Origin: MWBF01 sp964614645
GTDB taxonomy: Bacteria > Chloroflexota > Anaerolineae > CG2-30-64-16
Direction: 5' to 3'
Assembly: GCA_964614645.1 (NCBI GenBank)
Contig: CAZTMA010000042.1
Coordinates: forward strand, 1 to 36,660
Length of the DNA stretch: 36,660 nt
A program made the position numbers and the translations under genes. Within the stretch, counting starts at the first letter, position 1. Each line of letters starts with the position of its first letter. Below the pieces are notes generated by a model. That model was not told where the DNA came from. It was given only the letters and a program-made list of their open reading frames with translations, and made no database searches. Below, in pieces: positions 25,158-32,320 of this stretch.

Positions 25158-26420
25158 CTAGTTCCCCCTCACTTTGTAGAGCATTTCGCCGGCCTTGGCG
25201 ACATAGAGGATGCCCTCATTCTCGCGGTTCTGCCAGTCGGCCGGGTTGATGGTTGCCGGGTCCATGTACTCCAGGTTCAATCTGGCACAGTCCTCGGGCG
25301 GAATCTGGCTGGCAAGCACCAGCCGGACGTTTGGCCGCTCGAATCCATTCTCCATGATGCCGGAGCCGCGCACGTGCGTGCAGTGCGCCAACGCGCCCAG
25401 CGGCAGATGCTGGTACTTCTCCCAGTCCTGCAGGAAGTAAGGCAGGATGTGATAGCCTGCCTCGTAGATGTACTTGCCGTGAACCGGGCTTACGACACGG
25501 AGATGCGGCGCGTAGATGATGAGCTCGCCGCCCACCTCCACCACGGACTCCATCTTGTACATGCACTTGCCCGCGGTCCACAACTCATCGTACATCGGTG
25601 GGCATGTAGACAGCACCCGCCTGTAGGGCCGGTCGCACCACTTGATGTGCAACTCCGAGGACGCATCCGCGGCCGCGTTCCAGGTCTCGTAGACGTCACC
25701 GATGAGCATGCCCGACAGATCGTGCCCCTGCACAAGTAACGCAACGAGTGTCGCCGGGGTCTTGAGCCGTGCCGTGGCCGCGTGGATGACCGCGCGGACC
25801 GGCGTGTCCTTGATACCGATGGTGCCCAAGACGGTCGCCAGCGCGCCCAGCCAGTGCGTGGCGTTAATGACATCCGGCCCGGAGATACCGGGGAAAAAGT
25901 ATTTGGCGCCGCCCGAGAAGCCGACCACCTCATGCGGGAAGGTCGGACCGATGATGACAATGTGGTCATGCTCCAGTGCGGCCTTGTTGATGCGGATGTT
26001 GATCTCATCCGGCAGCGACTTGTGGTAGCTGGGCCCGGCAAGCTGCTTGATCTCGTCCTTGTCGATGACGCCCAGCGAGGCCAGGGCAGCCGGATCGTTC
26101 CAGGCGTGGTTGAGCAGGCCGACGTGCCGGTAGGTCGTCGCGCGCTCCTCCGCCGTGATGCCCACCAGGTGGTTGAGGCCCGCCTCGTCATAGCCCGGGT
26201 GCGTGCCCAGGGCGACCATGACGTTGAGTTCGCGCACATCGTGCAGGGTTTCGACGACCATGCGGAAAAGCTCGGGCAGCGGCAGCGAACGGGTGTGGTC
26301 GGGGATGAGCACCAGCACTTTCTGCCCGGTCAGCTTGCCGCCCAGCCCCTGGGCCAAGGTTTCCCTGATTTGGTCGTGCATCAGGAGACCGGTTTTTGAG
26401 ATAGCTTGAGCAATGACCAT
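25158..26420 (-). CDS. LarA-family nickel-pincer racemase/epimerase homologue
   Basis: A 420-residue member of the lactate racemase (LarA) superfamily. Key LarA residues are all found: His99, His163 (FPHEVVG), Lys173 (GFSGGAKYFFPG, the residue that carries the nickel-pincer nucleotide in LarA) and His189 (NATHW, nickel ligand). Spacings H163-K173-H189 (10 and 16) equal those of L. plantarum LarA H174-K184-H200. IPDHTRSLP and ALGTHPG are also family motifs. ATG 26420 follows AGGAGG; the open frame to 26618 runs through repeat 7 and is rejected. Family members epimerise 2-hydroxy acids, and one reported type is D-gluconate 2-epimerase. Next to mannonate- and gluconate-handling genes, I infer mannonate/gluconate 2-epimerase. 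larB, larC and larE are not in the window. Confidence 0.87.
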   Translation of the reverse strand: MVIAQAISKTGLLMHDQIRETLAQGLGGKLTGQKVLVLIPDHTRSLPLPELFRMVVETLHDVRELNVMVALGTHPGYDEAGLNHLVGITAEERATTYRHVGLLNHAWNDPAALASLGVIDKDEIKQLAGPSYHKSLPDEINIRINKAALEHDHIVIIGPTFPHEVVGFSGGAKYFFPGISGPDVINATHWLGALATVLGTIGIKDTPVRAVIHAATARLKTPATLVALLVQGHDLSGMLIGDVYETWNAAADASSELHIKWCDRPYRRVLSTCPPMYDELWTAGKCMYKMESVVEVGGELIIYAPHLRVVSPVHGKYIYEAGYHILPYFLQDWEKYQHLPLGALAHCTHVRGSGIMENGFERPNVRLVLASQIPPEDCARLNLEYMDPATINPADWQNRENEGILYVAKAGEMLYKVRGN

Positions 26421-26440
26421 GTAATCCTCCTGTCGGTTCG

Positions 26441-26523
26441 AGGTTGACATGTTGAAGGTTGCAAGTTGACCGGCTAATATGTGACCTTCAACTTTCCAAC
26501 CTGGAACGCCTCGTCCTGCGAAC
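26441..26523. repeat. GGTTGMA inverted repeat 7 (SDR/LarA-homologue junction)
   Basis: Perfect inner arms GTTGAAGGT (26451-26459) and ACCTTCAAC (26484-26492). Outer units are AGGTTG (26441-26446) and CAACCT (26497-26502). It starts 20 bases before the LarA-homologue start, just beyond its ribosome site. Confidence 0.75.
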
Positions 26524-26533
26524 CTACAGTTTA

Positions 26534-27367
26534 CTACACACCGGCGTAGGCCGAGAACCCGCCATCCACAGGAACCGTGATGCCCGTCACGAACGATGCG
26601 GCCGGGGAAAGCAACCACAGCACAGCGCCCAGCAGATCCTCAGGATTGCCGAGGCGCCCCATCGGTGTGTGGTCAACGACGCGCTGGCCGCGTGCGGTCC
26701 AGCCACCGGTCGCCTGGTCGATCATCAGGAAGCGGTTTTGCTCGCCCAGGAAGAAGCCTGGCGCGATGGCATTGACGCGGATGTTGCCTGGGAAGTTTTG
26801 CGCCAGATATACAGCCAGCCATGCCGTGAAGTTCGTGATGGCCGCCTTTGACGCCGAGTAGGCCGCGATATTGGTCAACGGGCGATAGGCGTTCATGGAG
26901 GAATAGTTCAGGATGACGCCTTCACCGGCCTCGGCCATGTGCTTGGCAAGGACCTGGCAGGGCATCATCGTGCCCAGGATGTTGAGGTCCAGTACGAATC
27001 GCAGCCCTTCTTCGGGAATGTTGAAAAAGCTCATGTCCGCGCTGCACGTCGCCCGCGGGCTGTTGCCGCCGGCCGCGTTCACTAGCCCATATAGAGCACC
27101 GAAGCGCATGTTGATGGCCTCGCCCGCCGCGGTCAGGCTTTCGCGGTTCATCACGTCAACCTGGACTCCATCGATGTCGCCGGCTCCCGGGCCCACACAT
27201 TCCCTGATCGCAGGCAGACGCGCCAGGTTGCGGTCGAGCACCATGACGTTTGCGCCGCAGCCGGCCAGGGCGATGACTACATCGCCACCCAATGCGCCCG
27301 CGCCGCCGGTTACGGCAAAGGTCTTGCCGGCGAAGTCGTACATATGCATGAGTTCGTCACGGTTCAT
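26534..27367 (-). CDS. SDR-family D-mannonate oxidoreductase (fructuronate reductase)
   Basis: A classical short-chain dehydrogenase of 277 residues. The NAD(P) motif TGGAGALGG is at 20-28, NAAGG at 97-101, and the catalytic set is Ser157, Tyr170 and Lys174 (YSASK). An insert with NSPRATCSADMSF after NAAGG is typical of fructuronate reductases of this SDR type, as in Bacillus and Thermotoga uronate clusters. It is expected to reduce D-fructuronate to D-mannonate. Gluconate 5-dehydrogenase is the main alternative. ATG 27367 overlaps the gntK stop by 4 bases (ATGA) and has GGAGAG upstream. Confidence 0.82.
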   Translation of the reverse strand: MNRDELMHMYDFAGKTFAVTGGAGALGGDVVIALAGCGANVMVLDRNLARLPAIRECVGPGAGDIDGVQVDVMNRESLTAAGEAINMRFGALYGLVNAAGGNSPRATCSADMSFFNIPEEGLRFVLDLNILGTMMPCQVLAKHMAEAGEGVILNYSSMNAYRPLTNIAAYSASKAAITNFTAWLAVYLAQNFPGNIRVNAIAPGFFLGEQNRFLMIDQATGGWTARGQRVVDHTPMGRLGNPEDLLGAVLWLLSPAASFVTGITVPVDGGFSAYAGV

Positions 27368-28875
27368 AGATAACTCTCCTTAAGGTACTCAAGAGTTTCA
27401 CCCATGGCCGCCATGCCGCGACGCAGGGCTCGGTATTCGCGATGGTGTTGGGCATAGAATTCGTGGCGGTGTGGATCCGGGGTGTAGACCGGACCGGGCC
27501 TGACGGTCAGCGCCATCTGGTCCGCGCCGATCAGCCCGAGCCCGTGCAGTCCCAGCAGCGCTGCGCCGGTCGCGGATGTATCGGCGACCTCGAGCGCCAT
27601 CAGCGGGACGCCCAGCATGTCCGCCACGATTTGGACCCAGAGCGGCGTGCGGGTAATCCCGCCGGTCAGCCGCACTATATTGTCACCAACCGTCCTGGAC
27701 CCGTATAGTGCGTCCCAAACATCGGCCAGGCAGTTGGCCACCCCCTCCAGGGCTGCGCGTGCGATATGCACGCGGCTGTGACCCATCCCCAGGCCGTAGA
27801 GCATGCCCTTGTCTTTGGGCGCCCAATGGGGGCTGCGCTCGCCTGCAAAGTAGGGCAGCATGAAGACTCCCGCAGCCCCGGGCGGCACAGAGGCTGCGTC
27901 CGCTGCAAGTTGCTCGTAGCCGGCCGCGCCAGCCAGGTCCGGGTAGAGTTTGTCGCGTACCCACTGCAGCGTCAGCCCGCCGTTGTTGATCGCGCCCCCG
28001 ATGATCCACAGGCCTTCATTCAGGATATAGCACCAGGTGCGCTCCGCGGGATCGAACCAGGGCTCATCGATAATCTTGCGGACTGCGCCGCTGGTGCCCA
28101 CGGTAATGACCGTCTGCCCGGGCGTCGCAGTACCGATGCCGAGGCTCGCCATCGCGCCGTCGCTGCCGCCCGCCACCACCGGCAGGCCCTCCGGCAGTGC
28201 TGTGGCACGCGCCGCTTCCGCTGTCAGGAATCCTGCGATGTGCGAAGGCGATACTAACGGCGGCAGTCTGTCAGCCTGGACGCCCGCCAGTTGGAGGGCC
28301 TCGGTATCCCACGTCAAGTGGTGCAGGTTGAGCAGCCCCGTCGTCGAAGCCAGACTGAGGTCGGTGGCCCAGATGCCGGTCAGCGCGTGCAACACCCAGT
28401 CTTTGAGTGCGACCCACAGGTGCGCACGGTGCGCCAGCTCGGGCTCCACCCGGTTCCACCAGCGCAGCCGTTGGAGTTGATAGGTGGAATGCACGGGGCA
28501 ACCCGTGCGCCGGTAGAGCGCATGGGTATCAGTGTCTGCGATCAGGCCGCGATAGACGGCCGTCGCCCGCGCGTCCGCCCAGGTCATCGCATTTGCCAAG
28601 GGAGTGCCTGCGTCATCGGCAACCGGGATCAGGCTGTGCATCGCGCCGCTGATACAGATGCCCTCGTTTGTTAAGCGACCCGCTGCCGCCGCGGCTTCGG
28701 CCACGGCGCGCAGCACCTTCTGCGCAGCTGCCCACACGAGCCGGGCATCCTGTTCGGCCCAACCCGGATGCGGGATCTGCAGCTTGTAGCCCTCAGAAGC
28801 CGTAGCTCTGACGCGGCCATCTGCATCCAGCAGCACCGCCTTGCAGTTCGTGGTGCCCAGGTCGAGACCGATCAT
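27364..28875 (-). CDS. gntK: Gluconokinase (FGGY family)
   Basis: A FGGY carbohydrate kinase of 503 residues. The phosphate-1 motif GLDLGTTNCKAVL starts at residue 3. The catalytic Asp239 is in GGSDGAMASLGIG, a form seen in Bacillus-type gluconate kinases rather than xylulokinases or glycerol kinases. ITVGTSGAVR and LTGGITRTPLW are further family motifs. It should make 6-phosphogluconate from gluconate and ATP, the substrate of Gnd encoded in the same run. ATG 28875 follows AGGGG. The stop overlaps the next ATG by 4 bases. No dedicated gluconate importer is obvious, which suggests gluconate forms inside the cell. Confidence 0.85.
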   Translation of the reverse strand: MIGLDLGTTNCKAVLLDADGRVRATASEGYKLQIPHPGWAEQDARLVWAAAQKVLRAVAEAAAAAGRLTNEGICISGAMHSLIPVADDAGTPLANAMTWADARATAVYRGLIADTDTHALYRRTGCPVHSTYQLQRLRWWNRVEPELAHRAHLWVALKDWVLHALTGIWATDLSLASTTGLLNLHHLTWDTEALQLAGVQADRLPPLVSPSHIAGFLTAEAARATALPEGLPVVAGGSDGAMASLGIGTATPGQTVITVGTSGAVRKIIDEPWFDPAERTWCYILNEGLWIIGGAINNGGLTLQWVRDKLYPDLAGAAGYEQLAADAASVPPGAAGVFMLPYFAGERSPHWAPKDKGMLYGLGMGHSRVHIARAALEGVANCLADVWDALYGSRTVGDNIVRLTGGITRTPLWVQIVADMLGVPLMALEVADTSATGAALLGLHGLGLIGADQMALTVRPGPVYTPDPHRHEFYAQHHREYRALRRGMAAMGETLEYLKESYL

Positions 28876-28883
28876 CGTAACCC

Positions 28884-28933
28884 CTGTCTTGTAGGGGCGG
28901 GGGTGCCAGCAAAGCTGGCCTCAGTTCGCCCTA
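28884..28933. repeat. Nested palindrome between uxaC and gntK
   Basis: Outer arms TGTAGGG and CCCTACA enclose a perfect GCCAGC-AAA-GCTGGC hairpin (28900-28914). The uxaC TAG (28931-28933) is in the outer right arm. This palindrome type differs from the GGTTGMA elements at neighbouring junctions. Confidence 0.6.
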
Positions 28934-30358
28934 CAGTTTGAACGTCTTGCGTGCCAAGCCGTTCGCCATGTCAGGCGCCATCTCGGCGGCCTCGTCCATG
29001 TCGATCATGCCGCGGACGACCAGCCCGGCCAGCCAGTTGGCCGCGGCACGGCGCCAGACATCGTGCCGCGCGGGGATGGACAGGAAGGCCCGGGTATCGT
29101 CGATGAAGCCTGTGGTGTTGTACAGCCCGGCGGTCTCCATCACCTGGTCGAAGTAACGCGCGATGCCGTTGAGGCTGTCGTTGAACCACCAGGGCGGACC
29201 CAGCCGGAGGGCCGGATAGTGGCCGGCCAGTGTCGCCATCTCGCGCGCGTAGCCGGTTTCATCCATGGTGAACAGCACCAGCGTAAGCCGCGGGTCGTTG
29301 CCGAAGCGGTCGGTCAGCGGCTTGAGGTTCTGCACCCATTCGGTCACAATCGGGATATCCGCGCCCTTGTCTGCGCCGAACGTTGCATAGATCAGCGGGT
29401 TGTGGTTGCGGTGGCTGCCCGCATGGAACTGCATGACCAGCCCATCCTCGACGCTCATGCGCGCCATTTCGACGTTCATGTAGCCAGTGAAGCGGCGCAC
29501 GTCATCCTGCGTGGCCCGGCCGGCCAGCGCCCGCGCGAAGATGGCCTCTGCGTCGTGTTCAGACATGGCCTCGGTGTAAGGTGTCTCGACGCCGCTGTCG
29601 GTGGAGGTCGCACCCATGCTCTTGAAGAAGGCCCGGCGCTCTTCCAGCACGGCGACGAGCGCCTTGGCTGTGGTGATCTCACGGCCGACGACCGCGCCCA
29701 GCGCCTCCAGGTTAGCTTTCCATGCGGGAAGGCCGAGATTGGTCACCGCATCCGGACGGAAGGTGGGCCGGACGACGCCAGGCCAGTCCGACTCCCGGAT
29801 GGCCTTGTGATGGGCCAGCGAATCGGCCGCGCCGTCGGTCGTGCACAGCACCTCGATCTTGTAGCGGTCGAACAGCGCACGGGGGCGGTAGGCGGGCTGC
29901 GCCAGCTTGTCGGCCAGCTCGTCGTAGATAGGCTGGGCCGTGGCGCCGGTCAGCTTTTTCCTGATGCCGAACACCTCGTGCAGCTCATGGGCGAGCCAGA
30001 CACCGCTGGGCGTGCCGCGAAAGAGATAGAAGTAGTCGGCGAAGACCTGCCAGATCTTGCGGTGATCCGTCTCCAGCGCGGGGCCTGCCGGCGCGTCCGG
30101 CCGTTTCGGGATGCCGAGCGACTCCAAGGGGACGCCCTGCGAGTAGAGCATGCGAAACACATAGTGGTCCGGGATGATGAACAGGTCAGCGGGCGTGCCG
30201 AAGGTCGCGTTCTCGTCGGCCAGCAGCGCGGGATCGACGTGGCCGTGCGGGCTGACGATGGGCAGGCCGGCAATGCTCTCGTAGAGCTCACGCGCGACTC
30301 GGCGCTGGCCGGGCTCGGGTGCAAAGAAACGATCCGGAGACAACAATGGTTCTGGCAT
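28931..30358 (-). CDS. uxaC: Glucuronate isomerase
   Basis: Isomerises D-glucuronate to D-fructuronate. The 475 residues match the UxaC family, a metal-dependent amidohydrolase-fold enzyme. The N-terminal metal motif SPHGHVDP is at 36-43. Other typical stretches are DHYVFRMLYSQG, QFHAGSHRNHNP and PPWWFNDSLNGI. ATG 30358 follows AGGAGGAACC. It lies between uidA, which releases glucuronate, and gntK/SDR, which use its products, consistent with one pathway. Confidence 0.96.
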   Translation of the reverse strand: MPEPLLSPDRFFAPEPGQRRVARELYESIAGLPIVSPHGHVDPALLADENATFGTPADLFIIPDHYVFRMLYSQGVPLESLGIPKRPDAPAGPALETDHRKIWQVFADYFYLFRGTPSGVWLAHELHEVFGIRKKLTGATAQPIYDELADKLAQPAYRPRALFDRYKIEVLCTTDGAADSLAHHKAIRESDWPGVVRPTFRPDAVTNLGLPAWKANLEALGAVVGREITTAKALVAVLEERRAFFKSMGATSTDSGVETPYTEAMSEHDAEAIFARALAGRATQDDVRRFTGYMNVEMARMSVEDGLVMQFHAGSHRNHNPLIYATFGADKGADIPIVTEWVQNLKPLTDRFGNDPRLTLVLFTMDETGYAREMATLAGHYPALRLGPPWWFNDSLNGIARYFDQVMETAGLYNTTGFIDDTRAFLSIPARHDVWRRAAANWLAGLVVRGMIDMDEAAEMAPDMANGLARKTFKL

Positions 30359-30370
30359 GGTTCCTCCTTG

Positions 30371-30459
30371 AATAGGTCAAAATTGCAGGTTGAAGGTTGA
30401 AGGCTCGTCCGTGTGGACTTTACACCTTCAACCTTGCACCTTACACCTTCCGACCTATT
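30371..30459. repeat. GGTTGMA inverted repeat 8 (uidA/uxaC junction)
   Basis: Outer arms AATAGGTC (30371-30378) and GACCTATT (30452-30459). Inner perfect 11-bp arms are AGGTTGAAGGT (30387-30397) and ACCTTCAACCT (30424-30434). The uidA TAG (30455-30457) lies inside the outer right arm. It starts 12 bases before the uxaC start. Confidence 0.85.
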
Positions 30460-32230
30460 TTACCCAAAATTCCCGCAAGACGTGCGCGGCCATCTTCGGT
30501 GTGCGAACGCGTGTGAACACACCCTTGTGGTTGAGGCCGCCGACGCGCATCAGGCTCTGCACCGCGGCGAAATCTGCGAAGATCCATACCTGCATGCCGG
30601 CGACGAAGTCACGTTCGGCTGCCACCTCGAGGTGGAACCGGATGTAGTTGGCCTGGTATTCCTCCGTCCACATGACATCGGGCTTGCCGTGAAAGCCGGG
30701 CACCGTGTCCGCGCCGAATTCGGTCATGATGATCGGCTTGTGCCACCGTTCCCAGACCTGGTCGAGTTCTGCCTCGAGCCCCTGCCGCGCCTTGGCCAGC
30801 TGGCCTCCGAGAGTATACCAGCCCCAGTACCGGTTCATACAGACGACGTCGCACTTCTCCATCCAGTCCTGCGGACCGCCCATGACAGTTACGATCGTGA
30901 CCAGCCGCGTGGGGTCCAGCTCTCGCGCGTGCGCCAGCTCGGTCTCAAGAAACTGCTTGCCCGGCTTGTTTCTGGCTTCCAGTTCCGGATTGACCCCGGC
31001 CCCGGCGCCGATGCCGATGCCGGCGTGCATGGGCTCGTTCGCTACGCACCACATGACCACGGCCGGGTGATTCTTGTCGCGCGCGATCAATTCCTCGATC
31101 TGCTGCAGGCACATGCGCAGCCGGGCGGGGAAGTTCGCTTCATCGCCCATCTGCAGACTAACGGCGGGAATCTCATCGATGATGAGGAAGCCCTCGCGAT
31201 CCGCCATCTGCATTTCTTCCTCGCTGTAGGGGTAATGCGAGGTGCGGTAGGCGTTCGCGCCAGTCCAGCGCATGAGCTGGTAGTCTTTGACGATCAACGG
31301 CAGGTTAAGGCCTTTGCCGCTCGCAGGGAAGTCTTCGTGACGGCCAAAGCCATTCATCTTGACGGGCTGGCCGTTGAGCAGGATCTTCCTACCATCGACC
31401 GCGATGGTGCGGATGCCAACTTTGAGGGCATACTGGTCAGTGTCGGTGGAGACGGTCAGGTCGTAGAGATAGGGGTCCCTATCCGACCAAAGGTGCGCAC
31501 TCGGGACCTGCAGCTCCGCCACGGCTTCGCCGCCAGTGAAGGTCAGCTCGGCCCGATAGACCGCATCGCCACCCTTGAGTTCCACCGAACACTGCTCGCC
31601 GGTTGCGGCGTTCAGCTTGACTGTCACCTTCACCACACCGTCGGTGCCATCGATCGTGGTGACAACGGTCACGTCCTCAATGTGCGTCTGTGGCACGGAG
31701 TAGAGCACTACGGGCCGGTGAATGCCGGAGAACGGGTAGAAGTCGTAGGTGGTCCTCGGGGTGGTGATGATCATGTCCGTCACCGACTGGCCCGGCATGT
31801 TGCCCGAGGGCACGCGATCTGGCCGCAGCTCGTTCTCGACGCTGATGGCGACGACGTTTTCTTCCTCCCACCTGAGATGATCGGTGATGTCGAAGGCGAA
31901 GGGGAGGTGGCCGCCCTCATGCGTGCCCACCTGTTCCCCGTTGACATAAACGGTGGCGAAGTAGACGGCGGAACCTACGCGGAGAAAGACGCGCTGGCCT
32001 TTCCAGCCTGATGGAACGTAGACCTTCTTGCCATACCACGCCAGGTCCAGATAGCCGAAGAGGTCCTCGTACTGCTCGTTCCAACTCCCGGGGACTGCCA
32101 TGGGCCGCGCCTCACTGAGGCCGTTGGCCCAGCCTTCCGCCTCACCACGGTGGTCGGGATCGGTCCGGAAATCCCAGATGCCGGAGATGTCCAGCTTATT
32201 GCGCACGCCGTTTTGGATGGGATAGAGCAC
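30455..32230 (-). CDS. uidA: Beta-glucuronidase (GH2)
   Basis: Hydrolyses beta-D-glucuronides. The 591 residues hold an N-terminal sugar-binding domain (about 14-180), an immunoglobulin-like domain (185-280) and a TIM barrel. The acid/base is Glu399 in VANEP and the nucleophile is Glu504 in IIMTEFGAD. The NxK motif that reads the glucuronate carboxylate in E. coli GUS (N566, K568) is present as Asn567-His568-Lys569, which separates it from beta-galactosidases. There is no signal peptide, so the enzyme is cytoplasmic and needs the adjacent transporter. The GTG start 32230 follows AAAGGAGA. Confidence 0.95.
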   Translation of the reverse strand: MLYPIQNGVRNKLDISGIWDFRTDPDHRGEAEGWANGLSEARPMAVPGSWNEQYEDLFGYLDLAWYGKKVYVPSGWKGQRVFLRVGSAVYFATVYVNGEQVGTHEGGHLPFAFDITDHLRWEEENVVAISVENELRPDRVPSGNMPGQSVTDMIITTPRTTYDFYPFSGIHRPVVLYSVPQTHIEDVTVVTTIDGTDGVVKVTVKLNAATGEQCSVELKGGDAVYRAELTFTGGEAVAELQVPSAHLWSDRDPYLYDLTVSTDTDQYALKVGIRTIAVDGRKILLNGQPVKMNGFGRHEDFPASGKGLNLPLIVKDYQLMRWTGANAYRTSHYPYSEEEMQMADREGFLIIDEIPAVSLQMGDEANFPARLRMCLQQIEELIARDKNHPAVVMWCVANEPMHAGIGIGAGAGVNPELEARNKPGKQFLETELAHARELDPTRLVTIVTVMGGPQDWMEKCDVVCMNRYWGWYTLGGQLAKARQGLEAELDQVWERWHKPIIMTEFGADTVPGFHGKPDVMWTEEYQANYIRFHLEVAAERDFVAGMQVWIFADFAAVQSLMRVGGLNHKGVFTRVRTPKMAAHVLREFWVK

Positions 32231-32242
32231 GGTAGTCTCCTT

Positions 32243-32313
32243 TGAAGGTTGCAGGTTTGCAGGTTCAAAGGTTGAGAGTTAGGGGCGACCTTCGAACCTG
32301 CAAACCTTCAACC
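32243..32313. repeat. GGTTGMA inverted repeat 9 (MFS/uidA junction)
   Basis: Perfect 13-bp arms GGTTTGCAGGTTC (32254-32266) and GAACCTGCAAACC (32294-32306), with TGAAGGTTGCA units outside. It starts 12 bases before the uidA start and ends 7 bases from the MFS stop. Confidence 0.85.
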
Positions 32314-32320
32314 GGTAACA

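Noticed and set aside
26421..26618. N-terminal extension of the LarA homologue
   Set aside because: It runs through repeat 7 and into the SDR gene; AGGAGG lies just before ATG 26420.
9693..32313. Intrinsic terminators at each GGTTGMA repeat
   Set aside because: No T-runs follow the stems on the minus strand and the arms are AT/GC mixed with long loops. Termination at every junction would also break up a coherent gene run.
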